Notes under the pieces: model-generated
What the model was told of the DNA's origin: nothing
Database searches by the model: none
What the model saw: only the letters and a program-made list of their open reading frames with translations
Translations under genes and position numbers: made by a program
Shown here: one piece after another, positions 1 to 11,990 of the stretch
How the letters are laid out: each line of letters starts with the position of its first letter
Numbering within the stretch: the stretch's first letter is position 1
Assembly: GCA_965112735.1 (NCBI GenBank)
Contig: OZ218960.1
Span: forward strand, 248,001-312,000
Reading direction: 5' to 3'
Origin: Phaeosaccion multiseriatum
Lineage: Eukaryota > Ochrophyta, other classes
Length of the DNA stretch: 64,000 nt

Positions 1-230
1 TGGGAAGGGAGGTAGGGCTGCATGGGCCTTAGGAGGAGAAAGAGGCGGCCTGGCGCATGGTACGCCTTCGTAGGAGACGTGGGGTGGAGGGCTTCTCTTT
101 AGTGGGCGTGCTTGTGCCTGAACCCTGGCTACTAACCAACCAACGAATCGATCAGCCAACCAAACCCCAAACCAACCAACCCAACCAACGAACCAACCAC
201 CCACCCACATACACACCCAACTACCTCCAG

Positions 231-353
231 TACGTGGACGTGAACAACAAGTTCAGCGTGCGCTACTTCCTCAATCTCGTGCTCGTGGATGAGGAGGACC
301 GCAGGTACTTCAAGCAGCAGGAAATCATCCTCTGGAGAAAGTTCTTCGGCTGA
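231..353 (+). CDS. VPS26: VPS26 retromer subunit, last exon (partial)
   Basis: Final 40 codons of a VPS26 homologue, the arrestin-fold cargo-binding subunit of retromer, which recycles receptors from endosomes to the Golgi or plasma membrane. The exon opens after a CTACCTCCAG acceptor in phase 0 and ends at TGA. The peptide runs from YVDVNNKFSVRYFLNLVLVD to KQQEIILWRKFFG. This is the strongly conserved C-terminal strand region of VPS26, including the EEDRRYFKQQE block. Bases 1-230 look like intron (CCAA-rich repeats); the rest of the gene is upstream of the window. The tail after LWRK is only three residues, shorter than in animals. Family assignment is very likely. Confidence 0.88.
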   Translation, partial: YVDVNNKFSVRYFLNLVLVDEEDRRYFKQQEIILWRKFFG

Positions 354-728
354 GGAACTCATCTTCTGAAGAACGTTCGTCCACTGACTGCTGACGACTT
401 GCTTCAGTAGAACAATAGTGCAATTGATTGGGGACGTGCCGTTATTATTGGATCTATCTGTCTGCCTGCCTGCGTGCGCTTTCGGTTATTTTCTTTCCAC
501 CCGGCGCGGTGGAGCGTTGAGGAGCGTTGAGGAGCCCCCCCCCCCCTCCGGGGTGATGGGATGGTGATACATTGAGTTGTCGTGATGGTGATACATTGTT
601 GTTGTCGGCGGTTATCACCCCACCCTTGCCTCGCCTTTGTCTCCTGTTGCTTCGCGGAGGGAGGAGCATTGCGCACGGCAATTGAAGACAGAGAAAGATT
701 CAAGCAGCGGCGGCAGCAGCAGAAGAGA

Positions 729-765
<37 letters not shown>

Positions 766-2223
766 ATACACATCCAGTTGTACCAGCAGCAGTACAGTAG
801 TAGCAGCAGCAGGGACACAAGAGGGACAGTGACCGAGCCCCCCCGGGGTGGCGCGTCCCATGAAGTCAATGGGGAAGCAGAGCACTTTGCTCACCCAAGC
901 CGCCTGGCGCTGTGTGAGCATTTGGACGCCTCTTTCGGTCTGTGCCCTCGCTCCATCATAAGGGGCTGTCGGTCGTCAGGAGCACCACCGTTGAGGGCAG
1001 TCAGTTGGGCAGTATGTGACAAGAGCGGCTCAGCGAAGGGGTGACGCGCCTGCCGCCCCATGCCAGCCGTGCAGATCAAAAGAATAAGTATGAGTATGTA
1101 ATTACGGACGAGGACGCAGTTTCCGCGGGCCTTGCTCCCCTTCTCCGCCTCCTCCCGCAGCAGCCAGGAGAGACCGTATGCGTCGCACCATGTAGGGTCC
1201 TGCGTAGCTCAGCAGGGAGGAAGGGAGGGAGTGGGGGGGGCCTCTGACTGCGTCCTGCAGGGATGCAGGCTGCCACGCGCCGGTCGCCTCCTTCTCTTAG
1301 TGGCTCACCCAAGCATCAGAGCATCCAATTCCTCCTTCCCTCCCTCCCTACCCAGGACACACCCGGGAAAGAGTAAAGCGATGCCTTAGGACCCCCCTCC
1401 CCTCAGGCCCACGCCGTGGCTGTGACACAGGGCATGCGCTCCAACACGTGTACTTCAAGTACCACCGACCGGGCCAACTGACCGACTGACCGACTGACCG
1501 ACTGACCGGCTGACCGGCTGACCGATTGACCGATTGACCGACTGACCGACTGACCGACTGACTGACTGATCGACTGAGTGAGTGTCGGGTCTCTCCGAGT
1601 CACCCGCACAGCCTGCCTCGCTGCTTGCCGCTAAAGGAATATTGACCCTATCCGCCACTTCTTCCCCTCCACTCTTCTCTCATGCGTCATTTCTTCCGTG
1701 AGGTGTGGGGGGGGGTTGTACATGCTCCTCGAACAAAGCTCAAACTCAAACTGATGGCAAGAACCGTCCGCGTGCCTCTCGGACTAGCAAGCTCTCAGCT
1801 CGCAAGCCCCACACTCCACCACAGCGAAGCCCATCAACGGTCTCGAAACCAGAGGGAAAAGACCGAAGACAAGACTACCCTCTCCACCTTCAATCTCCTC
1901 TCGTCGTCTTGGTGTCTATGCCCACTGGAGGGTGGGGTTAAGAGTGATGAAAGAGCAGTCCCCGGGAACAAGGTGGTGGGGGGGGCAGTCAGAGAGGCCG
2001 GACTCACCGACCCCCGCTTACTGGGATAGCCTTCGGTTCTCTCTGCTCAGCGCCTGCATCTCCTGCGCTCTGGCCCGCCTTCTGTCCACCTTCCGTCGGC
2101 CGCCTCGCTCGGTCCTCAGTCCCCACGGCCTCCCGATGCAGACTCAAGAAAAGATCGCCGCAGGCCTTGCAAGTCCACACCCACTCTAGTGGGGACAGGG
2201 TGGGTATGGCGTGGCGTGGGGGA
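354..2223. other. Convergent intergenic region, no gene recognised
   Basis: This region separates the 3' ends of VPS26 (+) and TMEM107-like (-). It holds a CAG/AGC run near 700-810, GGTGATACATTG elements near 550-600, and a GACTGACC-type tandem array at about 1476-1576. Open frames here translate to repeats or low-complexity protein with no recognisable domain. Untranslated regions probably occupy both edges. Confidence 0.5.
1476..1576. repeat. (GACTGACC)n-type tandem repeat
   Basis: Degenerate 8-bp tandem array (GACTGACC, GGCTGACC, GATTGACC variants) in intergenic DNA. The minus-strand open frame across it encodes only SVGQSVSRS-like repeats and is not taken as a gene. Confidence 0.9.
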
Positions 2224-2907
2224 TCAAATGCGCACTTCCAAGTACTCGAGCACCGTTCCGTTGCAGAACATGTGCACAAGGAAGACGATGAGATCGGCAG
2301 AGGCCGGCACCGCACTGAACAGGCAAAAGCTCCAGATGTACGCTTGCACCGTCCACCCGTCCAGAATCATGATGAGAACGACCCACGTGCCGATGATGTG
2401 CAGAATGCTGGACCAGAGGCTCACACCGGCGAAGAAGAGCGTGCCGCTGAACATGTGTCCGAGCTCGAAGACCGCAAGGAAGATGGACACGGCAATCAGG
2501 GCTTGCAGCCTGAGAACGAGGAGGAGCGACAAGCGTAAGTGGCGGGGCCACATCATCAACACGACGATACGGATGTGTGCGTGTATGTGTGTACGTGGGG
2601 TAGGCCTGGTTGGGCCGAGACATAGGGGTGATGGGAACACTGAGAAGGGATGCTCCTTACCAAGTATTTGCGTTTTGATACTGCACCTCCTGCTCCGCTT
2701 GCGTGTCATCAGGATCCAGCATTACCTGAAGAGCAACACCGGGTGGGATTAGAAGCTGAAGGAGAGGCATTGGTCGCTTCCCCTCGCGTTCCTCACCTTG
2801 ATGAGGGGGATCTTGGTGTGGATGAGGTTGAGGGATGCAATGCAGTGGCACAGGATGGACAGGAATCGTAGCCCCGCCAGCCCGACCAGCAGCCTACTTT
2901 TCGGCAT
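2224..2907 (-). CDS. TMEM107-like ciliary transition-zone membrane protein
   Basis: Predicted 153-aa protein from three exons (2797-2907, 2661-2725, 2224-2509); phases 0 and 2 join in frame. Four hydrophobic segments are visible (about residues 6-33, 60-82, 88-112, 120-142), as in TMEM107 (about 140 aa). The core HMFSG, SLWSSILHIIGTWV, DGWTVQAYIW and FSAVPASADLIVFL follows the family pattern: Trp between segments 3 and 4, then the 'FxSAxPA' motif. TMEM107 sits in the ciliary transition zone with MKS-module proteins and controls membrane protein entry. The start is the first ATG before the first membrane segment. It shares a 716-bp divergent upstream region with the UAP56 gene. The family call rests on pattern matching of a short, divergent protein. 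Confidence 0.7.
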
Positions 2908-3623
2908 GATCCTGGGTAGCAAGACCAGAAGGGGCTCTGTAAAAGAGGGGGGGATGGAAAAGCGAAAAGAAGAAAAGTTAACGGCAAGATCTTCACGCGC
3001 TTGGGCTCCCAACTTTCACTTCAATTTCGATGCTTTCGATTTTATCTTCCGATCGTAGCCCCCGGGGCCCTGCTTGGCTGCTCAGACACGGGATCGGATC
3101 GGAGCCAATAAACGCCAGCAAAGTCCGAGAGAGCTAAGGTGAGAGGCGTGGGATGCAGTGGGAGGGGAAGAAGAGGAGGGGCTTGCTGGAGGCCGCGGGG
3201 TAGGCTTGGCTTTGGTGCGGAAGAGGATGTGCGGAGGCAGGGAAAGGGAAAGGGGCGGTGAGAATGACCGGCCAAGAGCAGCGAGAAGGCGGAGGGAAAG
3301 GGGCTGCGGCTGAAGTGGGGAGGGGGGAGGGGGGTTAAACGAAGACATTCATGAGGAAGAGGAGAGGAGGGCCTGTTCTCCAGGCCTCTGCTTTGCCACG
3401 TGAAGAGAGGATCCGTATCTTGTTGCAGTAGGGAACAAGCTGGGCCTTTAACCGCACTGGATAGTAGACTCGTGAGAAGCAGAGGGAAGGCGTCTACTGC
3501 TTCTTCTCGTACTCATCACCCCTTACTCCTCACCCGTCCGCCCTTTTGCCCAATCTAATGTCATGCAGCCAAGTACATTAACTTGATCGAGAGCAGCACA
3601 CTCCACCACTTTCATCCATCACC
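2908..3623. promoter_or_regulatory. Divergent promoter region, TMEM107-like (-) / UAP56 (+)
   Basis: Upstream region shared by two head-to-head genes. No clear TATA element. The immediate context of the UAP56 start is CATCACCATGGCT, with purine at -3 and G at +4, a strong initiation context. No coding signal is seen. Confidence 0.55.
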
Positions 3624-6600
3624 ATGGCTACCGAGGAGATTAAGGACGTTGACGAGCAGGAGCTGCTGGACTATGAGGAGGACGAGGAGGTGAACGGGGA
3701 GGGTGCCAAGGCCACTGGGGATGACGTCAAGGACAGCAAGAAGGGACACTACGTTGGCATCCACTCCTCAGGTAAATTGTGGAGGGGCAAATTCCCTGAG
3801 AGTCCGAGTTGCCCAGTAGTGGGAGGTGGCACGCACACTCGTCTTTGTATCTTACGCTCAATCCTCCCCCCCCCCCCCTCAAAGGTTTCCGAGACTTCAT
3901 TCTCAAGCCCGAGCTGCTCCGCTCCGTGGTGGACTGCGGGTTTGAACACCCCTCGGAGGTGCAGCACGAGTGCATCCCGCAGGCCGTGCTGGGCATGGAT
4001 GTCATCTGCCAGGCCAAGTCCGGTATGGGGAAGACCGCCGTCTTTGTGCTGGCTACGCTGCACCAGCTCACCCCCGAGGCAGGCACTGTGTCCTGCCTGG
4101 TCATGTGCCACACTCGAGAGTTGGCGTGGCAAATCGCAAGGGAGTACGACCGATTCTCCAAGTACCTGCCCGACGTCAAGGTGAGGGGGAGAGAGAGAGG
4201 GAGGAAGGAAGGAAGAGCGCGCGAGAGAGAGAGACGATACCAACATGAGTGACTACAGCGTCCACAAGGAGGCCAGCCCCTTGGTTTGCTCTACTGAGCT
4301 GCTCCTTCTCTTTCTAAGGCCACTCCTTCTGCTTCATAGAACCCCCCCTTCCCCACACCCCTGCTTCCCAATGCAGGCGGCGGCCCTCCCTCGCACTCGC
4401 TGACCCCTAACGCGTCTCTCCCTCTCCCTCTCTCTCCGTCCGTCCTTCCCTGCTGCCCCCCCGCCCCCCCCCCCTTCCTCCCCCTCTCTGAACGAACAAC
4501 TAAAGGTGGGCGTCATCTACGGAGGCATCCCCATCAAGAAGAACCGCGACATGCTCAAGAACGACTGCCCGCACATCATCGTGGCCACCCCCGGGCGTGC
4601 CAAGGCGCTTGTCAACGAGGGCGCTCTCAAGCTGGACAAGGTTCAGTTCTTCGTGCTGGATGAGTGCGACAAGATGCTCGATGAAATCGGTAAGTGGAGG
4701 ATGGGGGAGAGAGGGGGGTGAATGGGAGGGAGTGAGGGGAGAGAGACTTACTCATTGGGCGAAGGTGCCGGGCCCCGGCGGACTTGTTGGTGCGGCCTCT
4801 CTTATCCCACCCCTAATGGCGCCACTCTCCGACCCCTCCACCCTCCCTCAATCTTGTTCGCTTTCCCTTCCGACGTACGTCTGGCGTGGCTGCGAAATCG
4901 AACCATGGTTGGTTGGTTGATTGCTTGGTTGGTTGGTTGATACACACCATTCATCCTTCTCCCTCCGGAATTTCTTTGGGCCGGGCTGATTTACGCAGAC
5001 ATGCGAAAGGACGTGCAAGATATCTTCCGCCACACCCCCCACAGCAAGCAGGTCATGATGTTCAGCGCCACCCTCTCCAAGGAGATCCGCCCCATCTGCA
5101 GAAAGTTTTGCCAAGATGTACGTGTACCTTCCGCGGTTGGCGAGAAGAGAGGAGAAGAGTTGTTCTGGTCACGGAGAGGAGAGAGAGAAGAAATGAGGCG
5201 GAGGCGGAGAGGGCGGCGGGAAACGGGCTGGGGCGGAAGAGTGAGAGGCTGACCCCGAGGCCCGAGGAGGGGTACTGCTGCCCGAGCTTTTTTTAACTAA
5301 CCGCCTTTGCAGGGCAGGACCAGCTCTGTGGCTGTGACTGGCCCTCTGGCTGCCTGACACTGACTGCTGCTCCAAGGAGGGTGGGAGGGAGACCCCAACA
5401 GCGCAGCGCGAACAGCGAACAGCGATGACCGCGGCAGTGAGACACACCAGCACCAGTAGCAGTTGGTGATACGGCATGCGCTGGACAAGACTGAGAATGA
5501 GGGTGGTTTTGATTGGTGTTGATGTGTCTTCTTCGGAAGCATGGCTGCGGTTGGCCCTCCCTCCTGCCTGCCGGTGTCGTTTCTTCTTCCTGCGGTAGTG
5601 TGTCTTTTTGGTCTTTTATTCCGCCGTTGGCGGTTGAGGAGAGGAGAGGCAAGGGAGAAAGGCCCACCTATCGGGACCCCCCGCACGTCACATGCGCCCC
5701 GGCTTGTGTGTGCGCGTGGCACGGGTGCGTGCGTGCGTGCAGGGGCTTCGCGGAGGGCTTTCGTTTCACTCCTTGGGAAGTACTTGTTTCTTCTTGTTTG
5801 GCGGGTCTGATTCAGCACAGCGTGTTGAGCAGCAGCAGCGGCTGTGGCTGTGAGTGTATTTGTTCTTTGGGGGAGAGGGTAGTCCAGCACCGGCAGCCAG
5901 CAGAGGCAGAGTGGAGTGTGATTGTCTGGCGATGCATTGGGAGGGAGGGGGAGGAGGAGAAGGAGGACCGACATGGAGCATTAGAGCGCCAAGGGGAGGA
6001 TAGCTCGACCGCGCCGTGTTGGTCCTACATTACACACGCACAAATCGACTCCGTGGATGGACGGACGGGACGGAGGGACGCACCCACCCTGGACTCGTTC
6101 CTGCCGCCCCTGTCTCCCTCGAGCTCCCTCGGGTGGCCTGAGGAGGGAGAGAGGGCGAGGCGCCCATCCTTCTTCAAGTCAAGCCCTCCAGCTGGGAGCT
6201 GACCTGCATCTTCTGACAAACCGATTACCGCGCCCTGGCCTCTTTCCCTCCTCTCCCTCCCTTTCTTCTCCCTACCTCCAACTACTCCACCTTACGCTAT
6301 ATTTCCTATATTTCCCCATTTCCCATCCTCTCATCCCTCCGTGCGGCTTCGCCCTTCTTTGGACATCATCGTGTTTTGGGTCGTCACGGGAAATCTTCGA
6401 CTCTTTTCACACCCACACACACACACACACATGTACACCTTTACACCCCAACCGAACAAACCAAACCAAACAGCCCATGGAGATCTACGTGGACAACGAG
6501 ACCAAGCTGACCCTGCACGGGCTGCAGCAGTACTACATCAAGCTCGCCGAGACGGAGAAGAACAGGAAGCTCAACGACCTTCTCGACGCCCTCGAGTTCA

Positions 6601-7592
6601 ACCAGGTGGTGATCTTCGTCAACAAGATGAACCGAGCCACGGAGCTGGACCGGCTGCTGTGCATGTGCAACTTCCCCTCCATCTGCATCCACGGGAAGGT
6701 GCCTCAGGAGGAGCGCATCAAGAGGCTGCAATCCTTCAAGGACTTCAGCAAGCGCATCCTCGTATCTACGGATCTCTTTGGCCGAGGAATCGATATCGAG
6801 AAGGTACGCACACGCACGCACATGCTCGCGCATGAAGAGGGCGGAAGAGAGAGAGAGAGATTAGTTGTCTTTGGGGTAGGGAGGAGATGTTGGGTTGGGG
6901 GTTGAAAGTACATGCTCTTCCTGTTCTCCCTTTCCCTTTCCCAGCTGTCTTTTTATATTCCATGAGTTCCCCCCTTATTCTCCCATCTCTCTTACGCTTG
7001 CACCTCTCTCTCTCTTCTTTCCCGCCCCTCCTGTCATGTGTGCAGGTGAACATTGTAATCAACTACGACTTCCCCGTGGACACTGACCAATACTTGCACC
7101 GAGTGGGCCGAGCGGGCCGCTTCGGTACCAAGGGCATGTCCATCAGCTTCGTCAGCACCAAGGAGGACGCGGAGGTGAGGCAGCGGAAGGACAGGTGGAG
7201 GGAGGGAGGGAGGGAGGGAGGGAGGGAGTGACACAGAGCGAGGGCGAGAGGCGGCTGGTGAGGTGCCAAGTTTGGTTGTGACAATTCTCAATTCCTTCCC
7301 AGTGGCCGTGTTTGTGTGTCTGAAGGGTGTGGTACTCCAAAGAGTGTACTCCCAAGAGTAAGTCCCACTCTTGCACATTGAAGTGTCCCTTCCCTTCCCC
7401 CCCGTGTCTTCGCCTCAATGCCCTCAACTGACTCCATCGCACTCGCTGCTCTCCTTGTGCTGCGCATGGACTGATTGCTACTGATTGCTGGACTGCCGAG
7501 TGCAGGAGCTGGCGAAGGTGCAATCTCGCTTCGAGGTCAACATCCCCGAGCTTCCGGACCAGATTGACGTGGCCACATACATGACTGCTTAA
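3624..7592 (+). CDS. UAP56/DDX39 (Sub2) DECD-box RNA helicase
   Basis: 430-aa RNA-dependent ATPase of the TREX complex, acting in spliceosome assembly (U2 recruitment) and mRNA export in the nucleus. Seven exons: 3624-3771, 3885-4180, 4506-4689, 4999-5117, 6474-6803, 7046-7174, 7506-7592; all phases join. Diagnostic features: N-terminal [10 protein letters not shown] acidic box, HSSGFRDF, Q-motif region [15 protein letters not shown], Walker A AKSGMGKT (93-100), TPGR, DECD (200-203) rather than DEAD, SAT (232-234), [19 protein letters not shown] and [13 protein letters not shown] (about 377-389). Length matches human UAP56 (428). Intron 4 is 1356 bp, far longer than the others, and contains one copy of the dispersed GCAGTTGGTGATAC motif (5459-5472). 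AATAAA at about 7943 is a candidate poly(A) signal. Confidence 0.97.
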
Positions 7593-8575
7593 GAGGGGGC
7601 CAGAGCGGGTCTGCCAGAGAGAGAGAGAGAAAGCGAGAGAGAGAAGGGCGAAGGGAGGGATAGCAGCAGCCCCCATGCCAAGAACAGCGCAAATGTCGAA
7701 CAACGACGAGAGGGCAGTGCGAGTCTTGACACTACGCGCCTTCGACGGAGGACTGCTGGGCAGTGCTGGGAAGTGCTGGGCAGATGTGTAGCCTAGTCGT
7801 ACGAGAGGGGCGCTTTCAATGCATCGCATCGCAACACGCTGTACGCTGTAGTTTCGGCGGTAGGACGCGAAGGAGTAGTAGTGTAGTAGCAGGAGGGAGG
7901 GAGGGAGGGAGGAGGGGGAGGAGACATGAAACAATCAAGGAAAATAAATATATACGTAACCCGCTTGTGCTGGAAACTGTCCTCCACATGAGCCTTTACT
8001 CAGCAACACCCTTACCTTTCTTCCTCCCAGGAGGGGACTACTATGAGTATGACTGATGGGAGGAGAAGGTAGCGTGTTGGAGGGGGTTTCAACAACCCAG
8101 CCCTCCCTAGAACCGTTGCATGTATGTTTTTTTTTGTGAGTGCTTTGGGGAGGCCGAGGGAGAGGGGGGGGGTGGGAGCGGGCAGGGGCGTGGAGGAGCA
8201 TGGAGGACGGAGGGAGGGCGACGGAGTGACGGAAGAAGGAGCAAGAGCGAGTGCGCAGCAGGAGGGGGTGTGAACCACACACACACACACACGCACGCAC
8301 ACACACACACACACACACCGTGATTGGTGCACGCACCCACCCAGCCGTAGACGGATAAGGCCCCGTGATGCGTTCGGTATATCGGGCCCAGGATGGGGGG
8401 ACGATACATATCGTGGTCTGATCACCGCCCTTGTCACATTAATCATGAATGAATCGAAGCAGTCAGCAGCCGGTAGAGACCTCTGTCTCCTCTCTCCACG
8501 TGCAATGCGCATCTCACTCCTCTATGCAGAGCACTATTGCACTCTATGCCAATCTATGGCAATCTATGGCGGCGC
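7593..8575. other. Convergent 3' region, UAP56 (+) / cytidine deaminase (-)
   Basis: Probable 3' untranslated regions and spacer. Contains GA-rich runs (7616-7650), an AATAAA at about 7943-7948 on the + strand and a CA dinucleotide tract at about 8275-8320. No convincing gene. Confidence 0.55.
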
Positions 8576-9893
8576 CTAATCGAAGTCGCCTTCATGGAGG
8601 TGCTGTCCGACGGCGGGCACGAGCTCCCTCGCCCTCACCACCCGTAACCGTCCGTAACGGTCGTGCACCATGACCTGTGCCTCTCCAAAGCCATGCTCGC
8701 TCAGCAGAGTGCGCCCCGCCGCGGAGGGGGCGTGGCATGAGCCGAACTGATGATGGACATTCGGTGGTGGTGGGAGCGGGCAGGGGCGGTGTGAGCGAGT
8801 GAGGGAGTGAGTGAGGGAGTGAGTGGGTGGGTGAGTGAGAGAGTGAGTGAGTGAGTGAGAGAGAGAGAGTGAGTGAGAGTGAGAGAGAGAGAGAGAGAGT
8901 GAGTGAGTGAGTGAGTGAGTGAGTGAGTGAGTGAGTGAGTGAGTGAGTGAGTGAGGGAGGGAGCGAGTGCCCTTCCTTCCCCATCAGTCAGTGCTATGAC
9001 ACGACATGGCTGATATCATGCCATGTTGATATCGCAGTGCCGGCGACTGTACTACCAATGGATCAACATGTGTACTTGTTCCCCGCCACAAGCCTCCAAG
9101 CCCCACTGGTCTCAAATCAAAGCTCAAAGCATCAGGGCCTCAGCGCTCACCTGGTCCACAACAACGACGAGGGTGGGGAGGGCGGCTTCCTCTCGTTTCC
9201 GCTTCTGCATGTGCCCCGCCAAGGCCACAAGGGGGTCCACGGTGCCTCCGTACTCCGTCGCCTTCATCATATGCGCGCTCTGTTAGAAGGAAAGGTTTTA
9301 GTGAGAGAAGAGTGCAGTTGAGTTTCAGTTTCAGCACGTTGGACCATCACATGACCTCTTCGGGCGCAGGGTGAGAAGCGGGGTCGAGGTGGTTTCCATG
9401 CTGGGGGTGTCTACCACTCAGTCGTCGGTGAAGGGGGGGGGGGAGGGGGGCATCGCCCTTCTGACTTCCCCGAGCTCGTCCAACAGCGAGAGTGCATACA
9501 CACACACAGAGGGCGCAAAGTCAGTCAACAAGCTTCACCTCATCACACCAAGAGTGTGCAAAGGAAGTCAACACTTAAGCCTCACCTCAATCTTGCCGTC
9601 CTCGTACAGGGCAGCGGCTGCGTATCTGCCAGTGGGCGGCGGGCGGAGGGACGAAGGGGCATCGATCGGGGCGTTGCACAGTGTTGGGTAGTGCGGGGAG
9701 GTGCGGAGGGAGAGAAAGGAAGACCAGAGCGCCAAGAAGGCCGCGCAGGCAAGGGCAGGGAGACAGCCTGGCGAGAGCGAAAGGCTTCGGTGATACATTA
9801 CATGCCGCCTCCCTCGACATGCAATATCGATGCCGACGTAGCCCTCTCCCAGTGCGGTCACTCTCTTTCTCTCTCTCTCTCTCTTTCTCTCTG

Positions 9894-9955
<62 letters not shown>

Positions 9956-11346
9956 TCTCTCTCTTTCTCCCTCTCTCTCTGTGTGTGTATGTGTGCGTGT
10001 CTCCCTTAACCTGATGGGGTGAAGCGCATCTCGAACGTCCCCCTCCGTGGCCTTATGGGCCTCCTCCCACAGCTGCACCGCGCTGTCGCCAAGCATCAGC
10101 TGCCATCCACAACAAGGGAGGGGGGGTGTGTGTGAGTGAGTGAGGAAGAGAGTGAGTGAGCGACGGGCTGAGTGATTGTGCCCAACCTGAGCCGCAATAT
10201 CTCTGATGCACTCCGCTTTCTCGCTGAAGTGGAAGCCTTTCTGAACCACTTCCGCCCGAGGTGTGGAGCCTGTCGACATGTACATACACGTCAGTGAACA
10301 GGGGAAGGGAGGGAGGAAGGGAGGGCGGGTCGGACACAGCAGTCACTGCAGCGAGACTCTGCAACAGCCCCAGAGCAAACTAGAACGGAGGGGAAGGGGC
10401 GAAGTAAAAAAAAGCAAGCAGCTTGCGTGTCTGTGGCAGCTCTTGTTCCCTACCGTAGATGCTGGGAAACGGCCAAAGCTCCCCCACCGTGCAAGAGCCA
10501 TGCCCCCTTCCTCCAGAGAAATCACCGCTCGTTGCTTCCACTGCTGTCCCGCCCCCCGAGTCGTTGCTTCCCGCCATGACCACGAGGGTCTCCGGGTCGA
10601 GGTGCGAGGCGAGGAACTCTCGACAAAGCAGGCCCGGGCTGAGGGGAGCGTCGCTGTCTGTGACCACGGCCAGCTTGAGCACTTGCCCCGCATGTCCCGC
10701 CTGCTGGAGATTGCCCATGGCGACGCGCTCGGCGCAGATGCTCCCTCCTGGGGGTCAAGGGGTGGGGTGGACTGCGGTCTGCGGGGGCTTCTTCCATCGG
10801 GTGCCATCTATGCATCGAGGGTCCGTGGTGAGGACAAGGGAGAGATTGGGAGAAAGCTAGAGAGAGAGAGAGAGGGGGGGGGGGGGAGGGAGAGAGAGGG
10901 AGAGAGGATGATGGCGAGAGAGGGGACGGCCCCTACGAACCCCTACGCACCTAGGTGGCAGGGCTCTGTGTTGACTCCGGTCACGAAGCGGATGCTGCCG
11001 TCCTCTCTGCCGGGACATGCAGGCGGAGGAGAGCGGAAGCGGCGCAGACCACATCATCTATGGGGTGAACTACTTGCCGGTGGGTCGAGAGAGCGCTTTC
11101 GAGGCGTGTGTGCCATCTCATCATACCCGAGCCTCAAAGAGTTAAAAGAAGTCCCCTACGCAACCGGCCCTATCCCCTCACCAACACCAACCTGTGTCTG
11201 TAGGCAATGACAGCGGCCACCCGGAAGGAGGACAGGTGCGGCTTAGCCGTCTTCCGTCGGACCTCCTGCGCCCTGGCCACCATATCCTCGTCGGTTGGGG
11301 CTGAAGGGAGCGCCTCACATTGCGCAGTCTCTACTTCCCCTCCCAT
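8576..11346 (-). CDS. Two-domain cytidine deaminase family protein
   Basis: 338-aa protein from eight exons (11192-11346, 10951-11006, 10454-10747, 10187-10269, 10011-10099, 9586-9625, 9151-9279, 8576-8746). The N-terminal half is a cytidine deaminase domain (pyrimidine salvage, cytidine to uridine): FRVAAVIAY, GVNTEPCHLGGSICAERVAM with the C-A-E motif (C75, E77), and LSPGLLCREF (C112). The usual second-motif pattern is P-C-x-x-C; here the first Cys position is Gly109. The C-terminal half (ALYEDGKIE, KATEYGGTVDPL, FGSCHAPSAAGRTLLSEHG) looks like a second, degenerate deaminase fold, as in two-domain enzymes such as E. coli Cdd. ATG 11346 is chosen for its good context and position; the frame is open further upstream. 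Intron 7 holds the (GAGT)n array and intron 5 the (CT)n array. Catalytic competence is uncertain. Confidence 0.82.
8784..8957. repeat. (GAGT)n microsatellite in deaminase intron 7
   Basis: Tetranucleotide GAGT run with GAGA and GAGG interruptions, lying entirely inside the last intron of the cytidine deaminase gene. Confidence 0.9.
9862..9982. repeat. (CT)n microsatellite in deaminase intron
   Basis: Almost pure CT dinucleotide tract with scattered CTTT interruptions in the intron between exons 10011-10099 and 9586-9625. On the transcribed strand it is a GA tract, so it is not a polypyrimidine tract for that intron. Confidence 0.9.
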
Positions 11347-11990
11347 CGTTGCTACTGCTAGTGCCGCAGCTGCTGCGGCTGCGGCTGCGGCCGCTGTTGC
11401 TGATGCTTCTACTGCTCCTCCTGCTACTGCGCGAGACCTGAGGGGACGTCTTATTCGTACCACCGCTACAGAAGAAGAATGAGGTTTAAGAGAAGGGCAA
11501 AGGGGGAGCAGGGACAAGCATCTTCCACTGCATCTTCTCGTGCTCCTGGAGCAAAACAAACTTATCACCTTGCTTGCAGTACTGGCGAGCGAAGCGGAGG
11601 GATTCATTACTCTCGAGACGGACAAAGTGTGGGTTATAGAGGGGGTAACTATCCCGAGCACAACCTTGCTTCTGTGAACGGATCTCCAACATGTGTATCG
11701 CCAATTCTGATACAAATCCAAATTAATTGACACCCTCCGCCCGCACCTCCGCAACAAAGGTGACACCCTCCTCTACCCGGTTCCCCACAGAGATCTAGAA
11801 GACGGTAAAAGAAGCTTCAGCAGCAGCAGATAGGGACGAGATTGGAAAGTGGTGCCGCTACTGCACCGTCAGCCGCCACACAGAGGAGGTCCAAGGGGGC
11901 CCTTTGTCGTCTTGGGGGGGAGTGAGAGAGGGTGAGAAGGCGGGGGAAGATAAAGCGGGTACAGCTACCCGGGTGGTCGCGGGGGGCTGC
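11347..11990. promoter_or_regulatory. Divergent promoter region, cytidine deaminase (-) / HSF (+)
   Basis: Shared upstream region of head-to-head genes. It contains a GCT/GCG trinucleotide-rich patch (11350-11425) that is open on the minus strand and could be an N-terminal extension of the deaminase. A minus-strand open stretch (about 11486-11704) has ordinary composition but no recognisable domain. Confidence 0.45.

Noticed and set aside
1-230. Upstream VPS26 exon in the first 230 bases
   Set aside because: No VPS26-like peptide in any + frame, and CCAA-rich repeats; treated as intron.
2167-2752. + strand open frames opposite the TMEM107-like exons
   Set aside because: Compositional shadows of the minus-strand membrane protein; no domain, while the minus strand gives a coherent four-helix protein with matching splice phases.
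9371-9540. Possible alternative C-terminus of the deaminase (YALSLLDELGEVRRAMPP, then TGA at about 9422)
   Set aside because: It lies in the intron between exons 9586-9625 and 9151-9279, and the downstream exons give the conserved deaminase C-terminal pattern.
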